A DNA stretch of 64,000 bases from an uncultured Dehalococcoidia bacterium (lineage in GTDB: Bacteria; Chloroflexota; Dehalococcoidia; Lucifugimonadales; UBA3495): the NCBI GenBank assembly GCA_958295765.1, contig CATQHB010000002.1:942091-1006090 (forward strand). The letters are read 5' to 3'. Below are positions 7,665 through 15,977 of this stretch, one piece after another. The stretch's first letter is position 1; each line of letters opens with the position of its first letter. The position numbers and the translations under genes are program-made. The notes beneath the pieces were generated by a model. The model was given only the letters and a program-made list of their open reading frames with translations. It did no database searches and was not told where the DNA came from.

Positions 7665-9046
7665 AAGTTCGGCCCCGGCGGTAGCCGGATGGGAAAAGGC
7701 ACGTCGGGATACCGTTGCAGCAGCCGCTGCCAGAGGGAATGACCGATTTCCTCGGCGCGCCGCACTATGTCCCCTTCGTCAATGGTCAACACCCGGCCGT
7801 CCCGCATCAGCCACTGGCCGTTGACCATCACCGCGCTGACGTCGGCCGGCTGCCCGTTGTGGATAAAGGCGGAGACGATGCGCAGGGTCGGCACCAGGTG
7901 GGCCTTGCCGGTGTCAACGATGAACAGGTCGGCTTGCTGGCCCACCTCCAGCCGGCCCACGGTGTCGGCCAGGCCCAGCAACTTGGCGCCGCCGGCCGTA
8001 GCCCACTCCAGCGTATCCTCCGGCTGGGGCCACAGCTCATCGTTGCGCCGCACCCGCTCCTGGAAAAGCCCGGCCCGCATCACCTCCACCATATCCTCGG
8101 CCATATTGTCCGAACCCATGCCGATGGCGCAGCCGGCGGCCTGCAACTCCCTTACCGGAGCGGCGGCGCCCCGCCGGGCGGCGATGGCGGCGTTGTTGGC
8201 GATGCCCACCCCGGCCTGACCCAGCCGGGCAATTTCCGGGGGAGTAACGTAGCGGCAATGGGCGGCGACCAGGCGCTGGCCCAGCAGGTCATTGGCGTAC
8301 AGGTAGTGGGTTGGGTCAACGCCCCGCAGCCCCATTACCGCCGCCACCTCCGCCCGGCTTTGGGACAGGTGGATGGTATAGCCCACGCCGTATTCCTCGG
8401 CTAGTTGCCGTACCTGGCGCAGCAGGGCCGGCGAACAGGTTTCCGGCGCGTGAGGGGCCAGAAAGCAGGTTACTCGGCCCCGGTCAAAGTTGTGCCACGT
8501 AGCTACCAGGTCGGCGCTGCTCTGGAATCCCGCCTCCCGCCGGGCCTCCTCGAACTCATAGGCCCCTTCCCGCAAACCGGCCGGGTTGGCGTCGCTGATG
8601 CTTTCCGCCAGCACCAGCCGCAAGCCGGTGGCGGCCAGGGCTGGGGCGTAACCGGCCACGCCGTCGGCGATTTCCAGCAGGCAAGTGGCGCCGCTGCGCA
8701 GGGACTCCAGCGCGCCCAGGGTTGCCATAACCTGCCGTTCCTCGGCGGTCAGCAGCGACCGGGCCGAAACGGGAAACCGCAGGGTGGTGGGAAACCCGAA
8801 ATCCTCGAGAATTCCCCGGTCGGCGGTAGCCAGCAGGTGGGTATGGCAGTTAATCAGCCCCGGAAAGACGGCCTTGCCCCGTCCGTTGACCACCTCGGCC
8901 CCGGGGAACCGGGCCAGCACGGCGCCGGTTGGCCCCAGGGCGGCGATGGCGCTCTCCCGTATCGCCAGGGCCGAATCGTAGAGGATGGTACGGGCCGGGT
9001 CGCCGGTTACGATAGTCGCGTTGGTGATTACCGTATCGGTCGCCAT
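7661..9046 (-). CDS. metal-dependent amidohydrolase, SAH/MTA deaminase-chlorohydrolase family
   Basis: 461 residues of the cytosine-deaminase-like amidohydrolase group (MTA/SAH deaminase, AtzA, TrzN relatives), which hydrolytically deaminate or dechlorinate purines and triazines. Metal ligands visible: HTH at 68-70, His226 (TIHLSQS), His263 (AAHC) and Asp313 (GSDN). The usual acid Glu three residues after the third His (H-x-x-E) is replaced by Gln229, so chemistry may differ from true deaminases. Start ATG with AGGAGG 8 bases upstream. Monocistronic as far as seen. Substrate not assigned. Confidence 0.87.
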   Translation of the reverse strand: MATDTVITNATIVTGDPARTILYDSALAIRESAIAALGPTGAVLARFPGAEVVNGRGKAVFPGLINCHTHLLATADRGILEDFGFPTTLRFPVSARSLLTAEERQVMATLGALESLRSGATCLLEIADGVAGYAPALAATGLRLVLAESISDANPAGLREGAYEFEEARREAGFQSSADLVATWHNFDRGRVTCFLAPHAPETCSPALLRQVRQLAEEYGVGYTIHLSQSRAEVAAVMGLRGVDPTHYLYANDLLGQRLVAAHCRYVTPPEIARLGQAGVGIANNAAIAARRGAAAPVRELQAAGCAIGMGSDNMAEDMVEVMRAGLFQERVRRNDELWPQPEDTLEWATAGGAKLLGLADTVGRLEVGQQADLFIVDTGKAHLVPTLRIVSAFIHNGQPADVSAVMVNGQWLMRDGRVLTIDEGDIVRRAEEIGHSLWQRLLQRYPDVPFPIRLPPGPNL

Positions 9047-9118
9047 TACTTAAAACCTCCTGGTCAAACCGGCGGATATAAAAGTATAGGCGACCCGGTA
9101 TTGTGAGGCTACCCTCCT

Positions 9119-9238
9119 TTAACGCACCCGGATAGACCGGCCACGCATGGCGAGCCATTCCCCTAGCAAGAAGGAACCCCCCGCCAATCCGATGAATATG
9201 GCGGCCCAACCTACTACAACTTCCATTTCCATACTCAT
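9119..9238 (-). CDS. 39-residue single-pass membrane peptide downstream of LRR gene
   Basis: Small gene on the minus strand: start ATG at 9238-9236, stop at 9121-9119. Product begins MSMEMEVVVGWAA and has one hydrophobic segment (about residues 7-26), followed by a short basic tail ending SIRVR. A strong GGGAGGG lies 9 bases upstream. Both the ribosome site and the first 33 codons are nearly identical to the start of the membrane protein at 48146-48889, which also follows an LRR lipoprotein. That conservation is the main evidence that it is real. Function unknown; a membrane partner of the LRR lipoprotein is a guess. Confidence 0.65.
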   Translation of the reverse strand: MSMEMEVVVGWAAIFIGLAGGSFLLGEWLAMRGRSIRVR

Positions 9239-9350
9239 CTATAACCCTCCCGTCTAAAACCGGTTCCGCAATTAAAGGCAAACCCTCTAACCCCGGACGG
9301 GCAGCGCACTGAGCAACCGGGGTTGCCCCGTGCGCTACCCGCCTGGTGGA

Positions 9351-11053
9351 TTACTCGCACCACTTCCTAACGCCAAAGGCGTAAGGATCAAGGCGTCCCT
9401 TAACGGAAACCTTTAAGCACTCATTTTCCTGGTCAACAAAGTTGAACTGGTTACCCGCAAGGTTCACCTGTTCAAGAGATTTAAGCCAGTTGTCCAACTC
9501 CGCCGGTATCTCCCCGCTCAACTGGTTACCGTAGAGTTCCAGCTTGGTAAGGTTGGACAGATTGCCCAACTCCGCCGGTATCCCCCCGCTCAACCCGTTA
9601 GTGCCGAGTAACAGCCATTCCAGGTTGGTCAGGTTGCCCAACTCCGCCGGTATCTCCCCGCTCAACTGGTTACCGTAGAGTAACAGCCATTCCAGGTTGG
9701 TCAGGTTGCCCAACTCCCCCGGTATCTCCCCGCTCAACTGGTTCTCGAAGAGGCCCAGCGTGGTAAGGTTGGACAGGTTGCCCAATTCCCCCGGTATCTC
9801 CCCGCTCAACTGGTTACCGCGGAGGGACAGCTCGGTAAGGTTGGTCAGATTGCCCAACTCCGCCGGTATCTCCCCGCTCAGGTCTCCGCTGAGGTTCAGA
9901 TAGGTCAGGTTGGTCAGATTGCCCAACTCCGCCGGTATCGCCCCACTCAGGTCTCCTCTGAGCCACAGCCCGGTAAGGTTGGACAGGTTGCCCAACTCCG
10001 CCGGTATCGCCCCACTCAGGTCCTTGAGTTCCAGTTCAATGACGTAACCTTTATCGTCAGTGGTGACGCCGTCCCATGCTCCTATCGGATTGCCGGGTAC
10101 CGGATCGCGGCTCCGCCAGCCCTCACTTTCCCTCCACTCCAGACCACCGGTAGCGTTGTAGAGGGCAATCAGGGCGGCCCGATCCGGTTCGGGGCAGAAC
10201 GCAGTCCCCCGACTTCTTAGTTCACTACGACCACGGTCGTCAAGTGGGTATAAAAGGCTGGCTGGGATGCAACCGCTCAACGGGTTTGCCAAGAGGAACA
10301 GCTCGGTAAGGTTGGACAGGTTGCCCAACTCCACCGGTATCTCCCCGCTCAACTGGTTATCGGCGAGGTTCAGACTGGTAAGGTTGGACAGGTTGCCCAA
10401 CTCCGTGGGTATCTCCCCACTCAACAGGTTAGTGCTGAGGTTCAGAGCAATGACTCCGCCAGTGGCGTCAGTGGTGACGCCGTGCCATTCGCCTAACGGG
10501 GCATCGCTCAGCCAGCCCTCATTTTTCTTCCAGTACGGGCCGTCGGTGGCGTTGTAGAGGGCGATCAGGACTGCCCGGTCCATTTCCGCAGGGGTAGGTG
10601 TAGGCACCGAGGTTGGCGTGGGTATAGGCGTTGCGGTAGGTACAGGGGCATCGGGTAAGGGTGTAGCCGCCGGCGCAGCGGCATCGGTAGTAGCGGCCGG
10701 CTCAACGGCCTCGGCAACTACAGCTACCTCAGGAATAGCGGTAGGCACGGCGGCAACCTGGTCGGTTACCGGCGTGGCGGCCGGCATTGCCGGGGTGTTT
10801 TCCGCGGTTACCGGGGCGGCAGCGCTGGCGGTGGAATCCGGGGCGGCAGCGGCTGCCGGCGCGGCTGGTTCCGGTTGAGGGTCAGCGGACGGGGCGGCGG
10901 GGGCTTCCCGGGCGGCCGGTTCCGGTTCGGGGTCGGCGACCGGGGCGGCGGAACTACAGGCCAGCAGCAGGGCCAGGGTCAGGGTTAGTAAGGCAAAGAC
11001 GCAATTACGGGCTAAAAGTCGGGGGGGGGGGGGGGGGGTAAAATTCCTGGCAT
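9351..11053 (-). CDS. LRR lipoprotein, out of frame at an 18-base C tract (phase-off)
   Basis: Surface lipoprotein gene whose start (ATG 11053-11051, AAGGAGCG upstream) and body are in different frames. The start frame reads five codons, six CCC codons, then Asp-Phe-stop. The body frame then gives a lipoprotein signal with LLACSS, a Pro/Ala/Thr-rich linker, a W-GVTT LRR-cap domain and about ten plant-type leucine-rich repeats (NQLSGEIPAELGNL type) broken by a second cap domain. A tract of 16 or 19 would restore one frame, as in the in-frame relative at 46776 (25 C). The first in-frame ATG in the body is at 10787, inside the linker without a ribosome site. Either a phase-variable gene in the off state or a homopolymer sequencing error. 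Confidence 0.8.
11021..11038 (-). repeat. homopolymeric C18 tract (G18 on + strand) in LRR gene start
   Basis: Eighteen consecutive G on the plus strand, five codons after the LRR start codon on the minus strand. Length 18 is one base short of (or two longer than) a length that keeps the lipoprotein in frame. Length errors are common in such tracts during sequencing, so the exact count is uncertain. Confidence 0.8.
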
Positions 11054-11099
11054 TTTAAGCGCTCCTTAAACTTTGATTGAGGCAGTCCGGGTTGGCCCA

Positions 11100-11128
11100 A
11101 TGCTATGCCGGTTCCGGGCGGTTGTCAA
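11100..11128 (-). promoter_or_regulatory. promoter of LRR cassette 1
   Basis: TTGACA (11128-11123), 17 bases, TAGCAT (11105-11100) on the minus strand. The promoter and the 5' leader down to AAGGAGCG and the ATG are nearly identical to 46701-46775 in front of the second LRR gene. Confidence 0.7.
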
Positions 11129-11174
11129 ATTGGGTTAGGGCAGCGCCGGGGTTTTTCCCTTTCAGCGCCGGTCG

Positions 11175-11271
11175 CCGTCGTTCCGGCGAAAGCCGGAATC
11201 CAGAACGTTCAATAGCCGGCCCGCTCTTTCCCCGGGGATTTCCTGGATTCCGGCTTTCGCCGGAACGACGG
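11175..11271. repeat. inverted-repeat element, CGTCGTTCCGGC family
   Basis: Two 29-base arms (CCGTCGTTCC...GGAATCCAG) in opposite orientation around a short variable centre. Each arm is itself partly palindromic. Same structure at 34860-34956 and 43987-44083. Confidence 0.85.
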
Positions 11272-11321
11272 TTCTTAAGGATACAATTCCCAAAATCCCC
11301 GCCAGCGGTTATTATTCTGCT

Positions 11322-12146
11322 ATGTCCCGCGCCCTTGTCATACGCCATTCCGCCGCGGAAACTTTGGGCGGGAACTTTACCGCCCTGCTGGAGGCGCGGG
11401 GGTTTCAACTTGAGGCTCTCAACGTCTTTGAGTCGGCGCCGGATTATGACCGTTTCCCGGCCCCGGAGCTTGCCCAGGTCAGCCTGATAATCGCCCTGGG
11501 CGGCCCGCTGTCGGCCAACGATGCCTTTCCCGCCTTGCGCCAGGAGCAGGCTTACCTGCAAGCCGCCGTGGCCCGGGGGACGCCGGTGTTCGCCGTCTGC
11601 CTGGGGGCGCAGCTTTTGGCGGTGGCCCTGGGCGGCCAGGTGGAACCGACCGGCGGTTACCAGTTTGGCCTGCGCCGGCTCTCCGTTACCGCCGCCGGGG
11701 ACGCCGACCCGGTATTCGGTCAAATCAGTGTGCCCCTGGTTCCCACCCTGCACGGCGACTGCTTTTCCCTGCCCAACGGCGCGGTAAAGCTGGCCGAAGG
11801 TTACATACTGCGCCGGGACGGTAGCTACCGGAAAATAAATATGGCCTATCGTTTCGGCGATTCCTACGGCTTTCAGTTTGAGCCGCAATTGACCCTGTCG
11901 GAGTTGCAAGTCTGGAACCGGGACTTGTTTGACGACTATAAGCTGATGGGGGAGCGGTTCGACCCGCAGGAGGAGGCGTCCCGCCACCGGCGGGAGTTTG
12001 CCAAGTACGCGCCCCACTATGAAGCCCAGATGCGGGATTTGCTGCTGGCTTTTCTGAATAACGCCGGGCTGATTGCCGCAACGGAGACGGCAACGGCAAC
12101 GGCAACCGAATCCGATAAACGGCTCAACCCGGAGGCGGCTCAATGA
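11322..12146 (+). CDS. class I glutamine-amidotransferase-like protein
   Basis: 274 residues with the GATase1 fold seen in GMP-synthase-like amidotransferases. The nucleophile Cys93 sits in AVCLGAQ. The usual C-terminal FQFHPE signature reads FQFEPQ here, so the catalytic His is replaced by Glu187 and the Glu by Gln. If the alignment is right the Cys-His-Glu triad is incomplete, and the protein may bind rather than hydrolyse glutamine, or use another His. The tail is Ala/Thr-rich. The stop overlaps the ATG of the ThDP enzyme (ATGA), so the two are co-translated. No clear ribosome site precedes the ATG. Confidence 0.75.
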   Translation: MSRALVIRHSAAETLGGNFTALLEARGFQLEALNVFESAPDYDRFPAPELAQVSLIIALGGPLSANDAFPALRQEQAYLQAAVARGTPVFAVCLGAQLLAVALGGQVEPTGGYQFGLRRLSVTAAGDADPVFGQISVPLVPTLHGDCFSLPNGAVKLAEGYILRRDGSYRKINMAYRFGDSYGFQFEPQLTLSELQVWNRDLFDDYKLMGERFDPQEEASRHRREFAKYAPHYEAQMRDLLLAFLNNAGLIAATETATATATESDKRLNPEAAQ

Positions 12147-13813
12147 CGGTGATGACCGGCGCCCGCGCCTTGCTGGAAATGCTCCGGGCCGAGGGGGTGG
12201 AGTTTATCTTTGGCAACCCCGGCACCAGCGAAAGCGCGATTATGGCCCTGCTGCCCGAATACCCGGATATTGCCTATATGCTGGCGACCCAGGAGGGTAC
12301 GGCGATGGGTATGGCCGACGGCTACGCCCTGGCCTCGGGCCGGCCGGCCCTGGTCAACCTGCACATTGAGACCGGGCTGGCTAACGGAATCAGCCTGCTG
12401 CACCACGCCCGGGACGGCGGCGTTCCCCTGGTGCTGACTTCGGGCAACAAGGACATTCGCAAGCTGGTCGAGGGCCGAACCGACCTGGCGGAACTGGTGC
12501 GGCAGTTCACCAAGTGGAGCGTGGAAGTTACCCACCCGGAGCAGGTGCCCGGCGTGGTGCGGCGGGCCTTTCAGGAGGCGATGACGCCGCCCACCGGCCC
12601 GGTTTACGTGGGCTTTGCCGCCAACGCCCTGGACGATTCCGCCGAGGTTGAGGTGATTCCCTCCCGGCCGGGCTACCCGCGCCCGGCCCCGGACGCGGCG
12701 GCGGTGGCGGATGCGGCCAGGTTGCTGGCCGGCGCCGCCCGCCCGGTGCTGGTGGTGGGCGACCGCCTGGCCCAATCCGGCGGCGTGGCGGCGGCGGTAA
12801 GGCTGGCCGAGGCAGTCGGCGCCGGCGTGTACGCCACGTCCCTGGCGCGGCTGAACTTCCCCTCGACGCATCCCCAATTCCTGGGCCGGATTAACCCGAC
12901 GCTGTCGGCCGGCCGGCAATTGCTGGCTGATGCGGACATGGTATTGGCGGTGGGAACCGACGTTTTCTCCGGTTTTTTCTACCGGCCGGGGCGCAGCCTG
13001 GGGCCGCAAACCCGGCTGATTCACCTGGACTCGGCCTATAGGGAAGTGGGCAAGACCGAGCCGACCGACGTGGCCCTGCTCGGCGACCCCCGGGCCGGCC
13101 TGGAGCAACTGGAGCCGGCCGTGTCCGACTTGATGACTGCGGCGATGCAGGATGCCGCCCGGACTCGCCGGCTCGACTTGGCCCACCGCCAGGCCGGGGC
13201 GCAGGCGGCGTGGGAGCGGCGGTTAAAAGAGAATTGGGATACCTGCCCGATGTCCCCGGAACGGATGATGTATGAGATAGCCCAGGCCCGGCCGCCGGAG
13301 ACGATACTGGTTGACGATTCCCTCAGTTCCAAGGACGCCCTGCACGGGGCGATGCGGTTCGACCGGCCCGACAGCATTTTCGGCGAGCGGATTGGCGCCA
13401 TCGGCTGGGGAATGGGCGCGGCCCTGGGCGTAAAGCTGGCTTGTCCCGCCCGCCCGGTGGTGGCAGTGGTCGGCGACGGCAGCGCGATGATGACGGTGCA
13501 GGCCCTGTGGACGGCGGCGGCGTCCAATATCCCGGCGGTTTACCTGATTTGCAACAACCGCTCCTACCGCATCCTGAAACTGAATATGAACCTGCACCGG
13601 CGGGAAATCCTGGGCGAGGAACCGCCGGAGAACCCGGCCGGCTACGTGGGGATGGACTTCCCCCTGCCCCTGAACCTGGCCGGAATCGCCAACGCCATCG
13701 GGGTGTACGGCAAAACGATCCAAGACCCGGCGGAAATCGGCCCCGAACTGACAAAGGCCCTGAACTCCGGCAAGCCGGCGGTGCTGGACGTGGTGATTGA
13801 CGGGAGGGTTTGA
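12143..13813 (+). CDS. ThDP-dependent decarboxylase/lyase (benzoylformate decarboxylase-like)
   Basis: 556-residue thiamine-diphosphate enzyme with PYR, middle and PP domains. The cofactor-activating Glu51 lies in ATQEGTA, and the ThDP/Mg motif begins GDGSAMM near residue 444. GNPGTSES near the N-terminus is typical of the benzoylformate decarboxylase and acetolactate-synthase-like group. It is distinct from IlvB at 28127. Coupled to the upstream amidotransferase-like gene by a 4-base overlap, which suggests joint action on one 2-oxo-acid pathway. Substrate not assigned. Confidence 0.85.
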   Translation: MTVMTGARALLEMLRAEGVEFIFGNPGTSESAIMALLPEYPDIAYMLATQEGTAMGMADGYALASGRPALVNLHIETGLANGISLLHHARDGGVPLVLTSGNKDIRKLVEGRTDLAELVRQFTKWSVEVTHPEQVPGVVRRAFQEAMTPPTGPVYVGFAANALDDSAEVEVIPSRPGYPRPAPDAAAVADAARLLAGAARPVLVVGDRLAQSGGVAAAVRLAEAVGAGVYATSLARLNFPSTHPQFLGRINPTLSAGRQLLADADMVLAVGTDVFSGFFYRPGRSLGPQTRLIHLDSAYREVGKTEPTDVALLGDPRAGLEQLEPAVSDLMTAAMQDAARTRRLDLAHRQAGAQAAWERRLKENWDTCPMSPERMMYEIAQARPPETILVDDSLSSKDALHGAMRFDRPDSIFGERIGAIGWGMGAALGVKLACPARPVVAVVGDGSAMMTVQALWTAAASNIPAVYLICNNRSYRILKLNMNLHRREILGEEPPENPAGYVGMDFPLPLNLAGIANAIGVYGKTIQDPAEIGPELTKALNSGKPAVLDVVIDGRV

Positions 13814-13866
13814 GGATGGGGACAAGGAGGGCCGGCGGTGGGGAACGCTGCGGAAAGAGACCGGGG

Positions 13867-14016
13867 CTACCGGCGGTCCCTATAGATGCGCTTATCCTGT
13901 TCTTCGCGCCACCGCTTAAGCTCGGCCAGCTTTTTGTCAATCCGTTCCACCCTTTGCCCGGCGAGCTTCGCAAGTATCTTAAGTTCTTGATACTTGGCTT
14001 CGCTGATATAGGGCAT
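13867..14016 (-). CDS. 49-residue basic coiled-coil protein
   Basis: Start ATG at 14016 lies 2 bases after the stop of the upstream membrane protein and is preceded by GGAGGAAT. The product (MPYISEAKYQELK...) is a charged, Lys/Arg/Glu-rich helix with coiled-coil character and no membrane segment. A longer reading frame exists upstream but overlaps the membrane protein gene and has no ribosome site. Probably co-translated with it. Function unknown. Confidence 0.55.
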   Translation of the reverse strand: MPYISEAKYQELKILAKLAGQRVERIDKKLAELKRWREEQDKRIYRDRR

Positions 14017-14017
14017 A

Positions 14018-14377
14018 CTATTCCTCCTCTTCCGCCTCCGCGGCGTCGAAAGATACTTCCTGTCCATAATATACCATCCAGGCGCGTACTTCTTCAAGTT
14101 CCTCTTGGAATGTTGATAGTCGGGAATGTGCTTCAATGCGCTCCTGCTCCGCTTCCTCGGCCTGTCGCTGCACCGTCCGCAGTCTGGCCCGGTTGAAGTA
14201 GTAGCCCAGGATTACCCCGGTGATACCGGACGTTACCGAGCCGACGGCAGCCAATATGTCCGGGTTGAACAGGACGGTGTAGGTAATCACCACGATAGCC
14301 ATAAGGCTGAACCCCAAGGCCAGGGTGTTGGTTACAATTTCCGTCCAGTTAGCTTCTCTAGCCAGAAAATCCCACAT
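14018..14377 (-). CDS. small membrane protein with coiled-coil tail
   Basis: 119 residues: two hydrophobic segments (about 17-37 and 43-60, the second followed by YYFNRARLR), then a long Glu/Arg-rich helix (about 62-100) predicted to form a coiled coil, and an acidic Glu tail. Its length, topology and pairing with the next small gene suggest a membrane-anchored oligomer. No family recognised. Confidence 0.65.
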   Translation of the reverse strand: MWDFLAREANWTEIVTNTLALGFSLMAIVVITYTVLFNPDILAAVGSVTSGITGVILGYYFNRARLRTVQRQAEEAEQERIEAHSRLSTFQEELEEVRAWMVYYGQEVSFDAAEAEEEE

Positions 14378-14556
14378 TCAAGCCTGCCCCTCGGTTAATT
14401 CACCATATCATTTTGGCAGATCCGGCGCCCCGTTCGCATCGGGCATTGCCGCAAAACCGGAATCATTCTGAATATAACAGGGCAATATAAGGTTTGGCTA
14501 TCGGCTGCTGTCATCCCCCACAGGACTGGTGCAAAGTCTGCGCCAAGAACAGAATC

Positions 14557-14639
14557 CGCTCATGGTGAGCTTGTCGAACCATCCCCGTATCCGGTGATTC
14601 CGCTTTCAGTTCGTCCTTCGACAAGCTCAGGATGAGCGG
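14557..14639. repeat. inverted-repeat element, CTCATGGTGAGC family
   Basis: Left arm GCTCATGGTGAGCTTGTCGA and right arm TCGACAAGCTCAGGATGAGC in inverted orientation. This family is the most common repeat in the window (also 18196, 30609-31610, 37718, 40569, 43869, 46537, 49071 and 50091). Confidence 0.85.
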
Positions 14640-14701
14640 AGCGGTCAACTTGGGCGACTTTGCCCACGTCCCCGTCATCCCAATACGGCACAGTCCCCCT
14701 T

Positions 14702-14730
14702 TTGGCTATATTGCCCGGTTGGGCTATAAT
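14702..14730 (+). promoter_or_regulatory. promoter of the cysteine desulfurase gene
   Basis: TTGGCT at 14702-14707, 17 bases, TATAAT at 14725-14730. It lies downstream of an upstream in-frame start at 14660, which argues for the ATG at 14783. Confidence 0.6.
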
Positions 14731-14782
14731 GGGCCGGAGTTACCGCTACATTCACTTATCCATTCATCGCCGGAGCCGGGAA

Positions 14783-15919
14783 ATGAGCGCCATTTACCTG
14801 GACTATAACGCCACTACGCCTATTGACCCGCAAGTGGCTGAGGCTATGCTGCCCTACGTCCATGCCCATTTTGGCAACCCCTCCAGCGGCCACTCCTTTG
14901 GCTTGGCCGCCCGGGAAGGGGTTGACCTGGCCCGGGCCCAGGTGGCCGGGCTGCTGGGCTGTGCCTCTACGGACCTGATATTTACCAGCGGCGGCACCGA
15001 GGCCAACAATCACGCCATCAAGGGAGTTGCCGCCGCCTACCGGGACCGGGGCAACCACATCATCACCTCGACGGTAGAGCACCCGGCGGTAACCGAAGTG
15101 TGCCGCTACCTGGAAAGTCAGGGTTGCCGGATTACCTGGTTGCCGGTGGATGAGTACGGGCTGGTGGCGCCGCGCCAGGTGGAGCAGGCCATTACGCCCC
15201 AAACCCTGCTGGTTACCATAATGCACACCAACAACGAAGTCGGCTCCATCGAACCCATCGCCGAAATTGCCGAATTCGCCCACCATTACGGGGCCTTGCT
15301 GCATACTGATTGCGCCCAATCCGTAGGCAAGATACCGGTACGGGTGGACGATTTGGGCGCCGACCTGCTGTCCATTGCCGGCCACAAACTCTACGCCCCC
15401 AAGGGCATCGGCGCCCTCTACGTCCGGCCCGGCGTTCACCTGGAAAAGCTGATGCACGGCGCCAATCACGAAGGGAACCGCCGGGCCGGCACCGAAAACG
15501 TCATTGAACTGGTGGGCCTGGGCGCCGCCTGCGAACTGATTGACCGGAACCTGACCGGCTACGCCCGGCGGATGCAAGAGATGCGCGACCGGCTGGAGTC
15601 GGGCTTGCGGGACTGCGGGGCGGACTTACGGGTGAACGGCCACCCGGAAAGGCGGCTGCCTAACACCTCCAACGTCAGCTTCAAGGGTCTGGAGGCCGAC
15701 CGCATCCTGGCCGGGCTGGAGCAGGTGGCCGCCTCCGCCGGCGCCGCCTGCCACAGCGACCGGGTAGAGGTATCCCACGTGCTGGCGGCAATGAACGTTC
15801 CTATGGAATACGCCATGGGAACCCTGCGCTTTTCCACCGGCCGCTACACCACCGCCGCGGAAATAGACCAGGCAGTGGCGGAGGTAAGGGGCGCGGTGAA
15901 CGCCTTAGCCAACCCTTAA
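14783..15919 (+). CDS. cysteine desulfurase (IscS/NifS family)
   Basis: 378-residue PLP enzyme that removes sulfur from cysteine as an enzyme persulfide for Fe-S clusters and thiolated cofactors. PLP Lys202 is in AGHKLYAPKG. The catalytic Cys323 is in AGAACHSD on the mobile loop, close to the class I (IscS/NifS) arrangement. N-terminus MSAIYLDYNATTP is typical. The start at 14783 fits this conserved N-terminus and the promoter just upstream. No iscU, iscR or suf gene is adjacent, so the partner is unknown. Confidence 0.92.
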   Translation: MSAIYLDYNATTPIDPQVAEAMLPYVHAHFGNPSSGHSFGLAAREGVDLARAQVAGLLGCASTDLIFTSGGTEANNHAIKGVAAAYRDRGNHIITSTVEHPAVTEVCRYLESQGCRITWLPVDEYGLVAPRQVEQAITPQTLLVTIMHTNNEVGSIEPIAEIAEFAHHYGALLHTDCAQSVGKIPVRVDDLGADLLSIAGHKLYAPKGIGALYVRPGVHLEKLMHGANHEGNRRAGTENVIELVGLGAACELIDRNLTGYARRMQEMRDRLESGLRDCGADLRVNGHPERRLPNTSNVSFKGLEADRILAGLEQVAASAGAACHSDRVEVSHVLAAMNVPMEYAMGTLRFSTGRYTTAAEIDQAVAEVRGAVNALANP

Positions 15920-15926
15920 TTCCCCT

Positions 15927-15960
15927 ACACCCCTTCGTGCCTATTCGTGTCCCTTCGTGG
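15927..15960. repeat. CCTTCGTG tandem repeat before a start
   Basis: CCCCTTCGTGCC, TATTCGTGTC and CCTTCGTGGAC units in direct order, ending a few bases before an AAGGAG ribosome site. The same leader recurs at 16749-16780, and the family is also at 36654-36843 and 59488-59516. Confidence 0.7.
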
Positions 15961-15977
15961 ACAAAAAGGAGAAAAGG

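Noticed and set aside
11021-11038. Calling the LRR gene at 9351-11053 a plain pseudogene
   Set aside because: The rest of the frame is intact, the promoter and ribosome site are conserved, and the only defect is the length of a homopolymer that is in frame in the sister locus.
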